A stretch of 10,668 nucleotides of DNA from Pseudomonadota bacterium (GTDB taxonomy: Bacteria; Desulfobacterota; Desulfovibrionia; Desulfovibrionales; Desulfovibrionaceae). The stretch spans positions 1-10,668 of the forward strand of contig JAEXTU010000432.1 in NCBI GenBank assembly GCA_023453335.1, in the 5' to 3' direction. Both the position numbers and the translations under genes were made by a program. The notes under the pieces are model-generated. The model worked only from the letters and a program-made list of their open reading frames with translations, was not told where the DNA came from and did not search any database. Below are positions 1 through 6,556 of the stretch, piece by piece; positions within the stretch are counted from its first letter, which is position 1, and the number at the start of each line of letters is the position of its first letter.

Positions 1-920
1 ACCAGGGAGGGCGGCAGATCGAACGACACGTTCGTGAGCAAGCCGTCCAGGAGCCGCTTCTGGGCCTCGGACTTGTGCAGGCTCACCCGGGAATCCATGG
101 TGGACTTCACGATGGACTCGCGCATGCGCTCCAGGGAGCCGAATCCGGCCTTGGCCGCCAGGGCGTCGTCGGCCGCGGGCAGGTTGCGGACCTTGATCTC
201 CTTGAGGGTCACCCGCATGTCCACGGTGCGTCCGGCCAACTGGGTGTTGATGAAGTCCGCGGGGAAGGCCACCGCCTCGGTGCGGGTCTCGCCCGGCACC
301 AGCTTTTTGACGATGGCTTCGAACTCGGGCAGGGCCTCGCCCCGGCCCAGGTGCAGGTGGAAATTGTCCGCGCGCAGATCGCCCAGAGGCTCACCGTTCT
401 CGAAGGCGGCGAAGGTGATCACCGCCACCTCGCCTTCCTGGGGGTTGCGCTTCTCATCCACGTCGGCCAGCTCGGCCATGCCGTTGCGCAGCCGCTCCAC
501 CACGGCGTCCACCTCGGCGTCCGCCACCTCGGGCACGTCCATCTCCGCGTCCAGGCCCAGATAGTTGGGCAGGTCCACCTTGGGCGCGACCTCGTAGGAG
601 AAGGAGTAGGCGTATTCCTGGTCCTTGACCATCTCCTTGGAGTCCACGCTGATGCGGGACAGGGGATTGATCTTCTCCGCGGAGAGGATCTCGTTCAACT
701 GGTAGTTCACCAAGTCGGTGGTGGCCTCGGCGTAGATCTGGTTCTTGAAGCGGGATTCGATCAGGGTGGACGGGGCCTTGCCCTTGCGGAAGCCCTTGAT
801 GTCCGCGCTCCTGCGGTACAGGGCCAGGGTGGCCAGCAGGGCGGCGTTGACCTCGTCCACGGACACGGTCACGTTGATCGTGCGGGTGACCGGTGAAGTT
901 TCCTCGATCTTGTATTCCAC
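1..920 (-). CDS. tig: Trigger factor, ribosome-bound chaperone/PPIase (3' end outside window)
   Basis: Trigger factor binds the ribosome beside the peptide exit tunnel and shelters nascent chains in the cytoplasm. The visible 306 codons begin MEYKIEETSP. Residues 43-50 read GFRKGKAP, the ribosome-docking signature (GFRxGKxP) of the N-terminal domain. Around residues 160-245 lies an FKBP-like PPIase domain, with the family-typical stretch from FENGEPLGDLR to LGRGEALPEFE. The C-terminal arm begins after that and is cut by the window edge; full proteins are about 430-450 residues. The start is GTG at 920-918, chosen because AAGGAGG lies 8 bases upstream and the family N-terminus begins exactly here. 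tRNA-Leu lies 98 bases upstream on the same strand with no convincing promoter or terminator between, so read-through from the tRNA promoter is plausible. In many proteobacteria clpP-clpX-lon follows tig; that region is outside the window. Confidence 0.97.
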   Translation of the reverse strand, partial: MEYKIEETSPVTRTINVTVSVDEVNAALLATLALYRRSADIKGFRKGKAPSTLIESRFKNQIYAEATTDLVNYQLNEILSAEKINPLSRISVDSKEMVKDQEYAYSFSYEVAPKVDLPNYLGLDAEMDVPEVADAEVDAVVERLRNGMAELADVDEKRNPQEGEVAVITFAAFENGEPLGDLRADNFHLHLGRGEALPEFEAIVKKLVPGETRTEAVAFPADFINTQLAGRTVDMRVTLKEIKVRNLPAADDALAAKAGFGSLERMRESIVKSTMDSRVSLHKSEAQKRLLDGLLTNVSFDLPPSL

Positions 921-928
921 GGATGGCT

Positions 929-935
929 CCTCCTT
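929..935 (-). promoter_or_regulatory. Shine-Dalgarno site of tig
   Basis: AAGGAGG on the minus strand, 8 bases before the GTG at 920-918. It is the strongest ribosome binding site in the window and fixes the GTG as the tig start. Confidence 0.85.
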
Positions 936-1018
936 GGGAGATGATGTCGGAATCGGCGCGGGCCGGAATCGGATGGAACAGGCGGACGGGCCTCGGAACC
1001 TCGGGTCCGGGGCCGGCT

Positions 1019-1104
1019 TGGTGGCCGGGGCGGGACTCGAACCCGCAAGCCGCAAGGACACTGGCTCCTAAGACCAGCGCGTTTACCAATTCCGCCACCC
1101 GGCC
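1019..1104 (-). tRNA. tRNA-Leu (anticodon UAG), CCA encoded
   Basis: The minus strand folds as a complete class II tRNA of 86 bases. The acceptor stem GGCCGGG (from 1104) pairs perfectly with CCCGGCC. Next come the U8-G9 linker and a D arm with AATTGGTAAACGC. The anticodon arm has stem CTGGT/GCCAG and loop CTTAGGA, giving UAG with U33 before it. A long variable arm around TGTCCTTGCGGCT is as expected for leucine. The T arm is GCGGG-TTCGAGT-CCCGC, followed by discriminator A and a genomically encoded CCA at 1021-1019. It reads CUA and, by wobble, other CUN codons. It sits between thiD and tig on the same strand. Confidence 0.97.
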
Positions 1105-1151
1105 GCCGGGAAAAAGCCGAAAACGCTTTCCACGTCCCGCAAAAGCGGATG

Positions 1152-1180
1152 ACTTAACCACGCACCCCGGGGGCTGTCAA
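1152..1180 (-). promoter_or_regulatory. Candidate sigma-70-type promoter of tRNA-Leu (and possibly tig)
   Basis: On the minus strand a perfect -35 box TTGACA (1180-1175) is followed by a 17-base spacer and a weaker -10 box TTAAGT (1157-1152, three of six matches to TATAAT). The predicted start near 1145 would leave a leader of about 40 bases before the mature tRNA 5' end at 1104, as is usual for processed tRNA precursors. The -35 box overlaps the thiD stop codon, so the promoter begins inside the end of that gene. Confidence 0.5.
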
Positions 1181-1983
1181 TGCTCCAGGGGGTGCAGATG
1201 GTTGGGCGGGCCAAAGCCCTTGCCCAGGCCGTAGCCCGTGCGCAGGGCCTCCTGGAGATAGGCCCGCGCCGCGCGCACCGCCGCGGCCAGGTCCAGCCCC
1301 CGGCCCAGGCCCGCGGCGATGGCCGCGGACAGGGTGCAGCCCGTGCCGTGGGTGTGCCGGGTGTCCAGGCGAGGCATGGGCAGGGCCTCGGGCGCCCGGC
1401 CGGGCAGGCAGAGATAGTCCACGATGGTCTCCCCACCCTCGGGCATGTGCCCGCCCTTGAGCAGCACGGCCCGGGCCCCCAGGTCCAGGAGCCGCGCCCC
1501 CACCCGGGCCACGTCGGCCTCGTCCGCCAGGGGCAGGCCGGCCAGCAGCTCGGCCTCGGGCCGGTTGGGGGTCACCAGGTCGGCCAGGGGGAGCATGTCC
1601 CGGCGCAGGGCCTCCACCGCGTCCTCCTGGAGCAGGGCGTGCCCGGTCTGGCTCACGCACACCGGGTCCACCACCAGGGGAAAACCCTTGCGTACTTTCA
1701 ACACCCCGGCCACCGCGGCGACGATGCCCGCGGAGAAGAGCATGCCGGTCTTGGCCGCGGCCACTGGGAAGTCGTCCAGCACGGTCTGCAGCTGCACGGC
1801 CACAAAGTCCGGCGGCGGGGCGTGGATGGCCCGCACCTCCACCGAGTTCTGGGCGGTGAGCGCGGTGACCACGGAGAGGCCGAAGGTCCCCAGCATGGCC
1901 ATGGTCTTCAGGTCAGCCTGGATGCCGGCCCCGCCGCCCGAGTCCGAGCCGGCAATGGTCAGGATGCAGGGCGCGGGCGTCAT
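1177..1983 (-). CDS. thiD: Hydroxymethylpyrimidine / phosphomethylpyrimidine kinase
   Basis: ThiD phosphorylates HMP and HMP-P to HMP-PP, the pyrimidine half of thiamin, in the cytoplasm. The 268-residue length is normal for the family. A ribokinase-fold signature AGSDSGGGAGIQAD lies at residues 11-24. The substrate glutamine of TAQNS is at residue 45. Residues 106-114 read DPVCVSQTG where many relatives have DPVMV-type sequence. THGTGC at residues 211-216 is the anion hole with its nucleophile-side cysteine, and the tail contains GFGPPNHLH. The ATG at 1983-1981 overlaps the stop of the upstream membrane-protein gene by four bases (ATGA), implying translational coupling. No other thiamin gene or TPP-riboswitch-like leader is visible; it is the last cistron of a glycan/lipid-type operon. 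Function is confident; why it sits here is not clear. Confidence 0.94.
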   Translation of the reverse strand: MTPAPCILTIAGSDSGGGAGIQADLKTMAMLGTFGLSVVTALTAQNSVEVRAIHAPPPDFVAVQLQTVLDDFPVAAAKTGMLFSAGIVAAVAGVLKVRKGFPLVVDPVCVSQTGHALLQEDAVEALRRDMLPLADLVTPNRPEAELLAGLPLADEADVARVGARLLDLGARAVLLKGGHMPEGGETIVDYLCLPGRAPEALPMPRLDTRHTHGTGCTLSAAIAAGLGRGLDLAAAVRAARAYLQEALRTGYGLGKGFGPPNHLHPLEH

Positions 1984-2942
1984 TTCTCCACCTCCCCTTC
2001 GACCCCGCCTTCCGACCTGATGCCGGCCAGGGTCAGGCCGGAGCGGGCCAACAGCCCCATGGCGTAGGCGGTGACCGGGAAATAGTAGATGGCGTGGTAG
2101 ACCAGGCCGATGGCCAGGGCCTGCTCCTTGTCCACGCCCAGGCCGGTGAGCACCATGACCATCACCGCCTCGTACACCCCCACCCCGCCCGGCGAGGACG
2201 GCAGGGCCAGGCCCACCGACCCAAACACGAACACGGAGAGAACCTGGGAGGCAGTGAGGTCCAGCCCCACTCCCCACCAGAGGATGAGGTAGTACTGCGC
2301 GCAGTACAGGGCCCAGGTGGCCAGAGTGGCCACGGCCAGGCCCGCGAAGAAGCGCACCCCGCGGCGTTCGGCCAGGTGGTCCAGCACGTCGGCGGCGAAG
2401 CCCTGGAGCTTGCGGAAATAGAGGAGCCGGACGAGCCACGGGGCCAAGCCGGGCCACAGGCGCAGGGTGACGAGGCAGACCCACAGCCCGGCCACCACCC
2501 CGGCCAGGGGGGCCAGGGCCATGCGGTTGCCCGAGAAACCCGCGGCCACCAGGGCCACCACGATGAGGGCGTGCAGGTCTGCGAAGCGCTCCCAAAATAC
2601 CATGCCCATGGCCTGGCCCAGGGGCGCCCCGATGGCCCGGCGAAGATAGGCGGCCTTAGCCACCTCCCCCAGCTTGGCCGGGACCACGTTGTTCAGGCCC
2701 AGGCCCAGGATGCCCGCGTTGAAGGCCCCGGCGAACGAGGCGCGGCCCCCGGAGATCCAGCGCAGACGCAGGCCCACGCAGACCATGTCCAGGGCCACCG
2801 CCAGCACGGTGGCCAGGACCCCGGCCAGAGCAACGGAGCCCATGGCCCGGCCCAAGGCCGCGAAGTCCACGCCCCACAGGGCGTAGGCCAGACAGCCCGC
2901 GGCCAGGCCCAGGCGCAGGACGAGATTCGCGAGCTTTTTCAC
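1980..2942 (-). CDS. UPF0104 / LPG_synthase_TM family integral membrane protein (flippase-like)
   Basis: A 320-residue polytopic inner-membrane protein with about seven or eight hydrophobic segments, including residues 8-25, 38-58, 122-136, 142-160, 199-222 and 232-248. Two family signatures are visible. NNVVPAKLGEVAKAAYLRR at 84-102 corresponds to the 'PA+xGE' motif, and SSPGGVGVYEA at 249-259 to the 'PGGxGxxE' motif, both seen in the membrane domain of lysylphosphatidylglycerol synthases and the YbhN group. There is no C-terminal aminoacyl-transfer domain, so it is not a full MprF enzyme. Stand-alone members often neighbour glycosyltransferases, and a lipid or lipid-linked sugar translocation role is inferred from context. 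The GTG start at 2942-2940 overlaps the upstream stop as GTGA, and its TGA overlaps thiD. The initiation region contains a run of eight G and a potential hairpin. The substrate is unknown. Confidence 0.85.
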   Translation of the reverse strand: MKKLANLVLRLGLAAGCLAYALWGVDFAALGRAMGSVALAGVLATVLAVALDMVCVGLRLRWISGGRASFAGAFNAGILGLGLNNVVPAKLGEVAKAAYLRRAIGAPLGQAMGMVFWERFADLHALIVVALVAAGFSGNRMALAPLAGVVAGLWVCLVTLRLWPGLAPWLVRLLYFRKLQGFAADVLDHLAERRGVRFFAGLAVATLATWALYCAQYYLILWWGVGLDLTASQVLSVFVFGSVGLALPSSPGGVGVYEAVMVMVLTGLGVDKEQALAIGLVYHAIYYFPVTAYAMGLLARSGLTLAGIRSEGGVEGEVEK

Positions 2943-4294
2943 GCCCCCCCCGAGGGGGCGCGGCCCGCGTCCTCCCCCGCCTTGCGCCACAGGGACAGCC
3001 GGGACGCGGCCAGGCCGGCCAGCAGGCAGAGCAAGGGCTCGAAAGGCAGGCGGTACTTGGCGTAGCCCACCGGGCCGGACACCGCCAGCACGTAGGTGAT
3101 GACCATGGCCACCGCCCAGAAGGCCGCGGGCTGGCGCCAGAGCGGGCCCAAGCCGTAGAGCTGCGCCAGGCGCAGGACCAGGGTCAGGCCCACCCCGGCC
3201 AGGAGGAAGAAGACGTAGGCCGTGTTCTTGTTGTGCATCACGAAGTTCCAGGCCTGGGCCGGGAAGCCGGCCCCCGGGGAGTCGGAAAAGCGGGTCCAGT
3301 CCATCTTGAGGATGTAGGCCAGCTCCACGCTGACCGGGGTGAAGACGTTCTTCATGGCCCCCCAGAACCAGGCCTTGGCCACGGACCGGAGGGAGGCGCG
3401 GCGCAGGTAGTCCGCGGCAAAGGCCTTGGCCGCCGCGTCCTGGGCGAAGGGATTGTCCCGGACCTCGGCCGGCAGGGCCTGGGCTTTCTCGGCCCAGATG
3501 CCGGTGTACTTGGCCATGGCCGCCTGCAGGGACAGGCCCTCCTCGTACTGGGCCACCGCGGGCACCACCCAGCCGATGAGATGGGGAGCGCCCTGGCTGG
3601 TCAGGCCGGCATGGCCGTAGAGCGCGGCGTTGCGGCCCAGCCAGGGGGTCAGGGTGAGCACGAACAGGGTGCAGAACAGGGCCGCGGCCCAGAGCCGGCG
3701 CAGCCCCCCTCCTCCGCCCGGCCGGAGCAGCAGGTAGGGCGCGGCGAACAGGGGCAGGTACATGGTGGCCGAGCGCACCAGGGTGCCCAGGCCGAAGAGC
3801 ACCGCGGCCCAGCCCAGGTCCCGCAAGCGGCCCGCCGCCGCATGGCGCAGGAGCAGAAACAGGCCCCAGGCGAAGAGCGGGATGAACAGCGCCTCGGTGA
3901 GGGTCTGGTTGGCGTACACCGCCAGGTTCAGGGACAGGGCCGCAAAGGCCGCTGCGAGGTTGGCCGCGGTCCGGGACCACAGCCGGCCCATGCGCCACAC
4001 CGCGTACACCGCCACCCCGCCCAGGAGGTTCTGGACCAGGATGGCGAACAACAAGTTGCCGCCCCACCCCACCCCACACAGGGCCAGGAAGAGCGGGTAC
4101 AGGGGCGTGCGCTCGGACCCGAAGCCTAGGCCGAAGTCCAGGTGCTGCGCCAGATGGCCGGCCAGCTCCACGTAGAGCTTCTGGTCCGCGGCCATCAGCA
4201 GGTCCGGGCTCTGGGCCACCAGCACGAAGAGGGCCGCCCGCAGCAGGCAGCCTCCGGCCAGGGCCAGGAGCAGGACGCGGCGGCTAGGCCACAT
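2939..4294 (-). CDS. GT-C fold membrane glycosyltransferase (family 39/ArnT-like)
   Basis: A 451-residue integral membrane protein with about ten or more hydrophobic segments. GT-C enzymes use polyprenyl-phosphate sugars and act on the outer face of the inner membrane. The first transmembrane segment (8-27) is followed by an external loop with AADQKLYVELA (35-45). In this fold that loop carries the catalytic acidic residue, so Asp37 is the candidate. RTPLYPLFLAL (62-72), TLTEALF (131-137) and TPWLGRN (216-222) match conserved positions of the family. A soluble stretch around residues 225-330 precedes the last membrane helices. The ATG at 4294 overlaps the upstream methyltransferase by 11 bases; GGAG lies very close to the start, so initiation probably depends on coupling. 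The 3' end encodes PSGGA through a run of eight G. A GT2 enzyme that could supply a lipid-phosphate sugar is in the same operon. Sugar and acceptor are unknown. Confidence 0.82.
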   Translation of the reverse strand: MWPSRRVLLLALAGGCLLRAALFVLVAQSPDLLMAADQKLYVELAGHLAQHLDFGLGFGSERTPLYPLFLALCGVGWGGNLLFAILVQNLLGGVAVYAVWRMGRLWSRTAANLAAAFAALSLNLAVYANQTLTEALFIPLFAWGLFLLLRHAAAGRLRDLGWAAVLFGLGTLVRSATMYLPLFAAPYLLLRPGGGGGLRRLWAAALFCTLFVLTLTPWLGRNAALYGHAGLTSQGAPHLIGWVVPAVAQYEEGLSLQAAMAKYTGIWAEKAQALPAEVRDNPFAQDAAAKAFAADYLRRASLRSVAKAWFWGAMKNVFTPVSVELAYILKMDWTRFSDSPGAGFPAQAWNFVMHNKNTAYVFFLLAGVGLTLVLRLAQLYGLGPLWRQPAAFWAVAMVITYVLAVSGPVGYAKYRLPFEPLLCLLAGLAASRLSLWRKAGEDAGRAPSGGA

Positions 4295-5009
4295 GCTCCA
4301 GCACCACCAGGGTCCGGAAGGCCAGGAGCGGGGCCAGGAAGGAGAACGGCTTCTCCAGGTCCGCCAGGGGGGCGATCCAGGACTCGGGCGCCAGGGTGCG
4401 GGCCGAGAACCCGCCGGTCAGGGGGTAGGACCACAGGGCCAGGCGCTCCCGGCGCACCACCCGGAGCGCGGGGAAACGGCGGGCGAACTGGGCGGCGCGC
4501 TTCCAGAAGAGCGCGGTGGCCACGCCCTGGCTGGAGTCGAAGGGCGTGTCCGAGGACAGGGCGCTGGACTCGTCCAGGGGGTCGCCCACCGGCCGCAGTC
4601 CCTCGGGGTGCAGGAAGCGGTACACCGGCCAGGACAGGGGTGAGACGTAGGGGTCCATGACCAGCACTCGGCCGCCCGGCCGCAGGGCGCGCTCCGCCTC
4701 GGCAAAGAAGCAGGCGGGCCGGGGCAGGTGGTGCAGCACGTCGAAGAGCACCAGGTTGCCCAGGCTGGCGCTGCGCACGGGCAGCTGTTGGGCGTCGCCC
4801 ACCACGTCGGTCCAGGGGGTGGCCAGGATGTCCAGGGTCAGGAGCCCGGGCAGGGCCTCCTTGAGCTGGCCGATGCCCGCGCCCACCTCCAGGCTGGGGC
4901 CGGGAGCCAGCAGTCCGCGCATGGCCGCGTGCCAGCGGCCGTACAGGGCGCGCAGGCCCGGCTTGCGGTCCCAGGCCTCGCGCTGGGCGCGGAGTATGGC
5001 GTCGGACAT
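4284..5009 (-). CDS. Class I SAM-dependent methyltransferase (Methyltransf_11 type)
   Basis: A soluble 241-residue protein with a Rossmann methyltransferase fold. Motif I is EVGAGIGQ at 41-48. The acidic residue after strand 2 is Asp60 in LTLDI. The adenine-side motif is GDAQQLP (71-77), motif IV is FDVLHHL (89-95), and LRPGGRVLVMDPY (109-121) is the post-motif region. This is the UbiE/small-molecule branch rather than a nucleic-acid methyltransferase. No signal peptide or membrane helix is evident, so it acts in the cytoplasm. It starts six bases after the stop of the fused methyltransferase-GT2 gene, with only a weak TAGG ribosome site, and overlaps the next gene by 11 bases, so it is surely in the operon. 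Context suggests it methylates a sugar, lipid carrier or precursor. The substrate cannot be read from the sequence. Confidence 0.86.
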   Translation of the reverse strand: MSDAILRAQREAWDRKPGLRALYGRWHAAMRGLLAPGPSLEVGAGIGQLKEALPGLLTLDILATPWTDVVGDAQQLPVRSASLGNLVLFDVLHHLPRPACFFAEAERALRPGGRVLVMDPYVSPLSWPVYRFLHPEGLRPVGDPLDESSALSSDTPFDSSQGVATALFWKRAAQFARRFPALRVVRRERLALWSYPLTGGFSARTLAPESWIAPLADLEKPFSFLAPLLAFRTLVVLEHVA

Positions 5010-5015
5010 GAAAAC

Positions 5016-6461
5016 CTACACGAATTTCAGCTTGCGCATGGCAAACACGCACATCTGGAGCAGGAGCCAGCCGTGCCGGAAGCGGCTGATCTGGGTCTCG
5101 CCGTAGGTGCGCGCCCGGTAGCGGATGGGCAGCTCCAGGATCTTGAGGTTGAGCTTGGACGCGCCGAAGAGCAGGTCGAAGTCGCCGAAGGGGTCGAAGT
5201 CCCCGAAATAGGCGCGGCCGTCCACCAGGCGCAGGTAGTTCTCCCGGCTGATGACCTTGGTGCCGCACAGGGTGTCCTTGAGCCGCTGGTTGAGCAGCCA
5301 GGTGAAGGCCAGGCTGAAGAACTTGTTGCCCAGGAGGTTCAGGAAGCGCATGGCCTCGTCCTCCATGGGATAGACCAGGCGGGTCCCGTTGATGAACTCG
5401 CCCTTGCCCGCGGCAATGGCCCGGAAGAACTTGGGCAGGTCCTCGGGCGGCACGGTGAGGTCTGCGTCCAGGATCATGAGGATGTCGCCCTGGGCCGCGG
5501 CGAAGCCCTTGCGCACCGCGTCGCCCTTGCCCTTGCCGTCCTGGACCAGGAAGGTGATGTCCTTGTCCGGGTAGGCGGCCATGACCCGCTCAATCTCCTC
5601 GGGGGTGCCGTCCGAGGAATGGCCGTCCACGAAGATGATCTCGGTGTGCGCGCCCATGTCCGGGGTGCGGGTGACCGCCGGCTCGATGTTCCCCTTCTCG
5701 TTCTTGCAGGGGATGAGCACGGTGACGGTCTTGCGGTTGTCCACGGCCTCGCGGCGCTTCATGCGGGCCACGGTGTAATTGCACAGGCACATCTGGCGGA
5801 CCAGGGGCAGGCCGGCCAGGAAGTCCAGCACCGGCTGGAGCAGCGGCACGCGCATGGGCAGGAGCATGCGGCGGTCCCGCTTCACGGTTTCGAAATCGGC
5901 CAGGGTGAAGAGGTTCTCGATGTCGCCCGGAGAGAGCCAGTTGGCCAGGCGCTGGGGCATCTTGAGGCCCAGGCGCTCGGAGAGCTTGAGCACCGGCTCC
6001 CACATGAAGTTGTAGTAGCCGATGATGACCCGGGTTTCGGCGGTGCACAGGGCGCGCAGGTTCTCCAGGCAGGCCTGGATGTCCTCGAAATGGCCCAGGG
6101 CGTCGGAGAGGATCACGAAGTCGAAGGGGCCCCTGACCGGCTTGCCCTCCTGGTCCAGCCAGGTGGCCGGGTCCTCGGCGTCGCCCTGAGCGAAGGTCAG
6201 ATGGGGGAAGGCGGCGCGGGCCTCGGCCAGCATGGCCGGGGAGAGGTCCACGCCCACGCCGTAGGCGGGCTCCACCGCGGCCAGCAGCTCGCCGGTGCCG
6301 CAGCCCAGCTCCAGCACCCGCTTGCCCGCCGGCACCAGAAAGCGGAAATATCGCGCCTGCTGCGCGTGGTAGTGGCGGCCCTTGGCCTTCCAGCGGCGGC
6401 GCTCGGCGGCGAAGCGCTCGAAATGGTCGCGCACCGCTTCCTTGAACTGACTCAGTTGCAT
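5016..6461 (-). CDS. Bifunctional fusion: class I methyltransferase + family 2 glycosyltransferase
   Basis: A 481-residue two-domain protein. Residues about 10-200 form a SAM-dependent methyltransferase, with motif I VLELGCGTGELL (49-60), acidic GVDLS (70-74), GDAED (93-97) and FVILSDALGHF (115-125). Residues about 245-465 form a GT-A fold GT2 domain resembling polyprenyl/dolichyl-phosphate sugar synthases. It contains VTVLIPCKNE (246-255), FVDGHSSDGT (277-286), GKGKGDAVRKGF (309-320), the metal/nucleotide motif DADL (332-335) and DTLCGTK (396-402). There is no pair of C-terminal helices like those of GtrB, only a weakly hydrophobic end (465-475), so it is probably peripheral. The start is ATG at 6461-6459, preceded by GAGGGA; an upstream in-frame TTG at 6479 lacks a ribosome site. 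This is the first gene of the five-gene operon, 95 bases from recD2. It probably supplies an activated lipid-linked sugar, which is inference. The same architecture exists in databases as a bifunctional family. Confidence 0.9.
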   Translation of the reverse strand: MQLSQFKEAVRDHFERFAAERRRWKAKGRHYHAQQARYFRFLVPAGKRVLELGCGTGELLAAVEPAYGVGVDLSPAMLAEARAAFPHLTFAQGDAEDPATWLDQEGKPVRGPFDFVILSDALGHFEDIQACLENLRALCTAETRVIIGYYNFMWEPVLKLSERLGLKMPQRLANWLSPGDIENLFTLADFETVKRDRRMLLPMRVPLLQPVLDFLAGLPLVRQMCLCNYTVARMKRREAVDNRKTVTVLIPCKNEKGNIEPAVTRTPDMGAHTEIIFVDGHSSDGTPEEIERVMAAYPDKDITFLVQDGKGKGDAVRKGFAAAQGDILMILDADLTVPPEDLPKFFRAIAAGKGEFINGTRLVYPMEDEAMRFLNLLGNKFFSLAFTWLLNQRLKDTLCGTKVISRENYLRLVDGRAYFGDFDPFGDFDLLFGASKLNLKILELPIRYRARTYGETQISRFRHGWLLLQMCVFAMRKLKFV

Positions 6462-6486
6462 CGTCCCTCGTGCTCCCAACGGTATT

Positions 6487-6500
6487 CCGGCCCGGGCCGG
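6487..6500. repeat. 14-bp palindrome in the leader of the glycan operon
   Basis: CCGGCCCGGGCCGG is a perfect palindrome lying between the promoter candidate and the ribosome site of the methyltransferase-GT2 gene. In RNA it can form only a 5-bp stem with a CCGG loop, and no T-run follows, so it is not a standard terminator. It could be a protein-binding site, a leader hairpin, or a chance product of the GC-rich composition. Confidence 0.4.
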
Positions 6501-6509
6501 GTGGCCGAG

Positions 6510-6538
6510 GTTCTAAACCAATGCAGGCGTAATGCCAA
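6510..6538 (-). promoter_or_regulatory. Candidate promoter of the methyltransferase/glycosyltransferase operon (sigma-54 and/or sigma-70 pattern)
   Basis: On the minus strand TTGGCA (6538-6533) and TAGAAC (6515-6510) are separated by 17 bases, a fair sigma-70 promoter. The same stretch reads TTGGCATTACGCCTGCAT, in which GG (6536-6535) and GC (6524-6523) are exactly 10 bases apart within TGGCA and TGCA contexts, the -24/-12 pattern of sigma-54. It lies in the only sizeable gap before the five-gene operon, 49-77 bases upstream of the ATG. Which sigma factor is used cannot be decided from the sequence. Confidence 0.55.
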
Positions 6539-6556
6539 GCGCGGCCCGGCTCCCCC

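Noticed and set aside
75..896. Plus-strand open frame opposite tig
   Set aside because: It is antisense to a certain trigger factor gene, His/Gly/Val-rich, with no domain.
1105..1140. A terminator-like AAAGC...GCTTTTT element after thiD
   Set aside because: The stem is only five mostly A-T pairs, it lies inside the leader of the tRNA transcript, and termination there would prevent tRNA synthesis.
1177..2595. A long N-terminal extension of ThiD
   Set aside because: The extension is an Arg/Gly/Pro-rich out-of-frame reading of the UPF0104 gene. The family N-terminus starts at the ATG at 1983.
1980..4079. A 699-residue membrane protein reading through the GT-C gene into the UPF0104 gene
   Set aside because: The first half is an out-of-frame reading of the GT-C gene. 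The true protein starts at the GTG at 2942, where transmembrane character and family motifs begin.
6462..6556. A small gene between recD2 and the methyltransferase-GT2 gene
   Set aside because: There is no open frame with a start and ribosome site. The 95 bases are better explained as promoter and leader.
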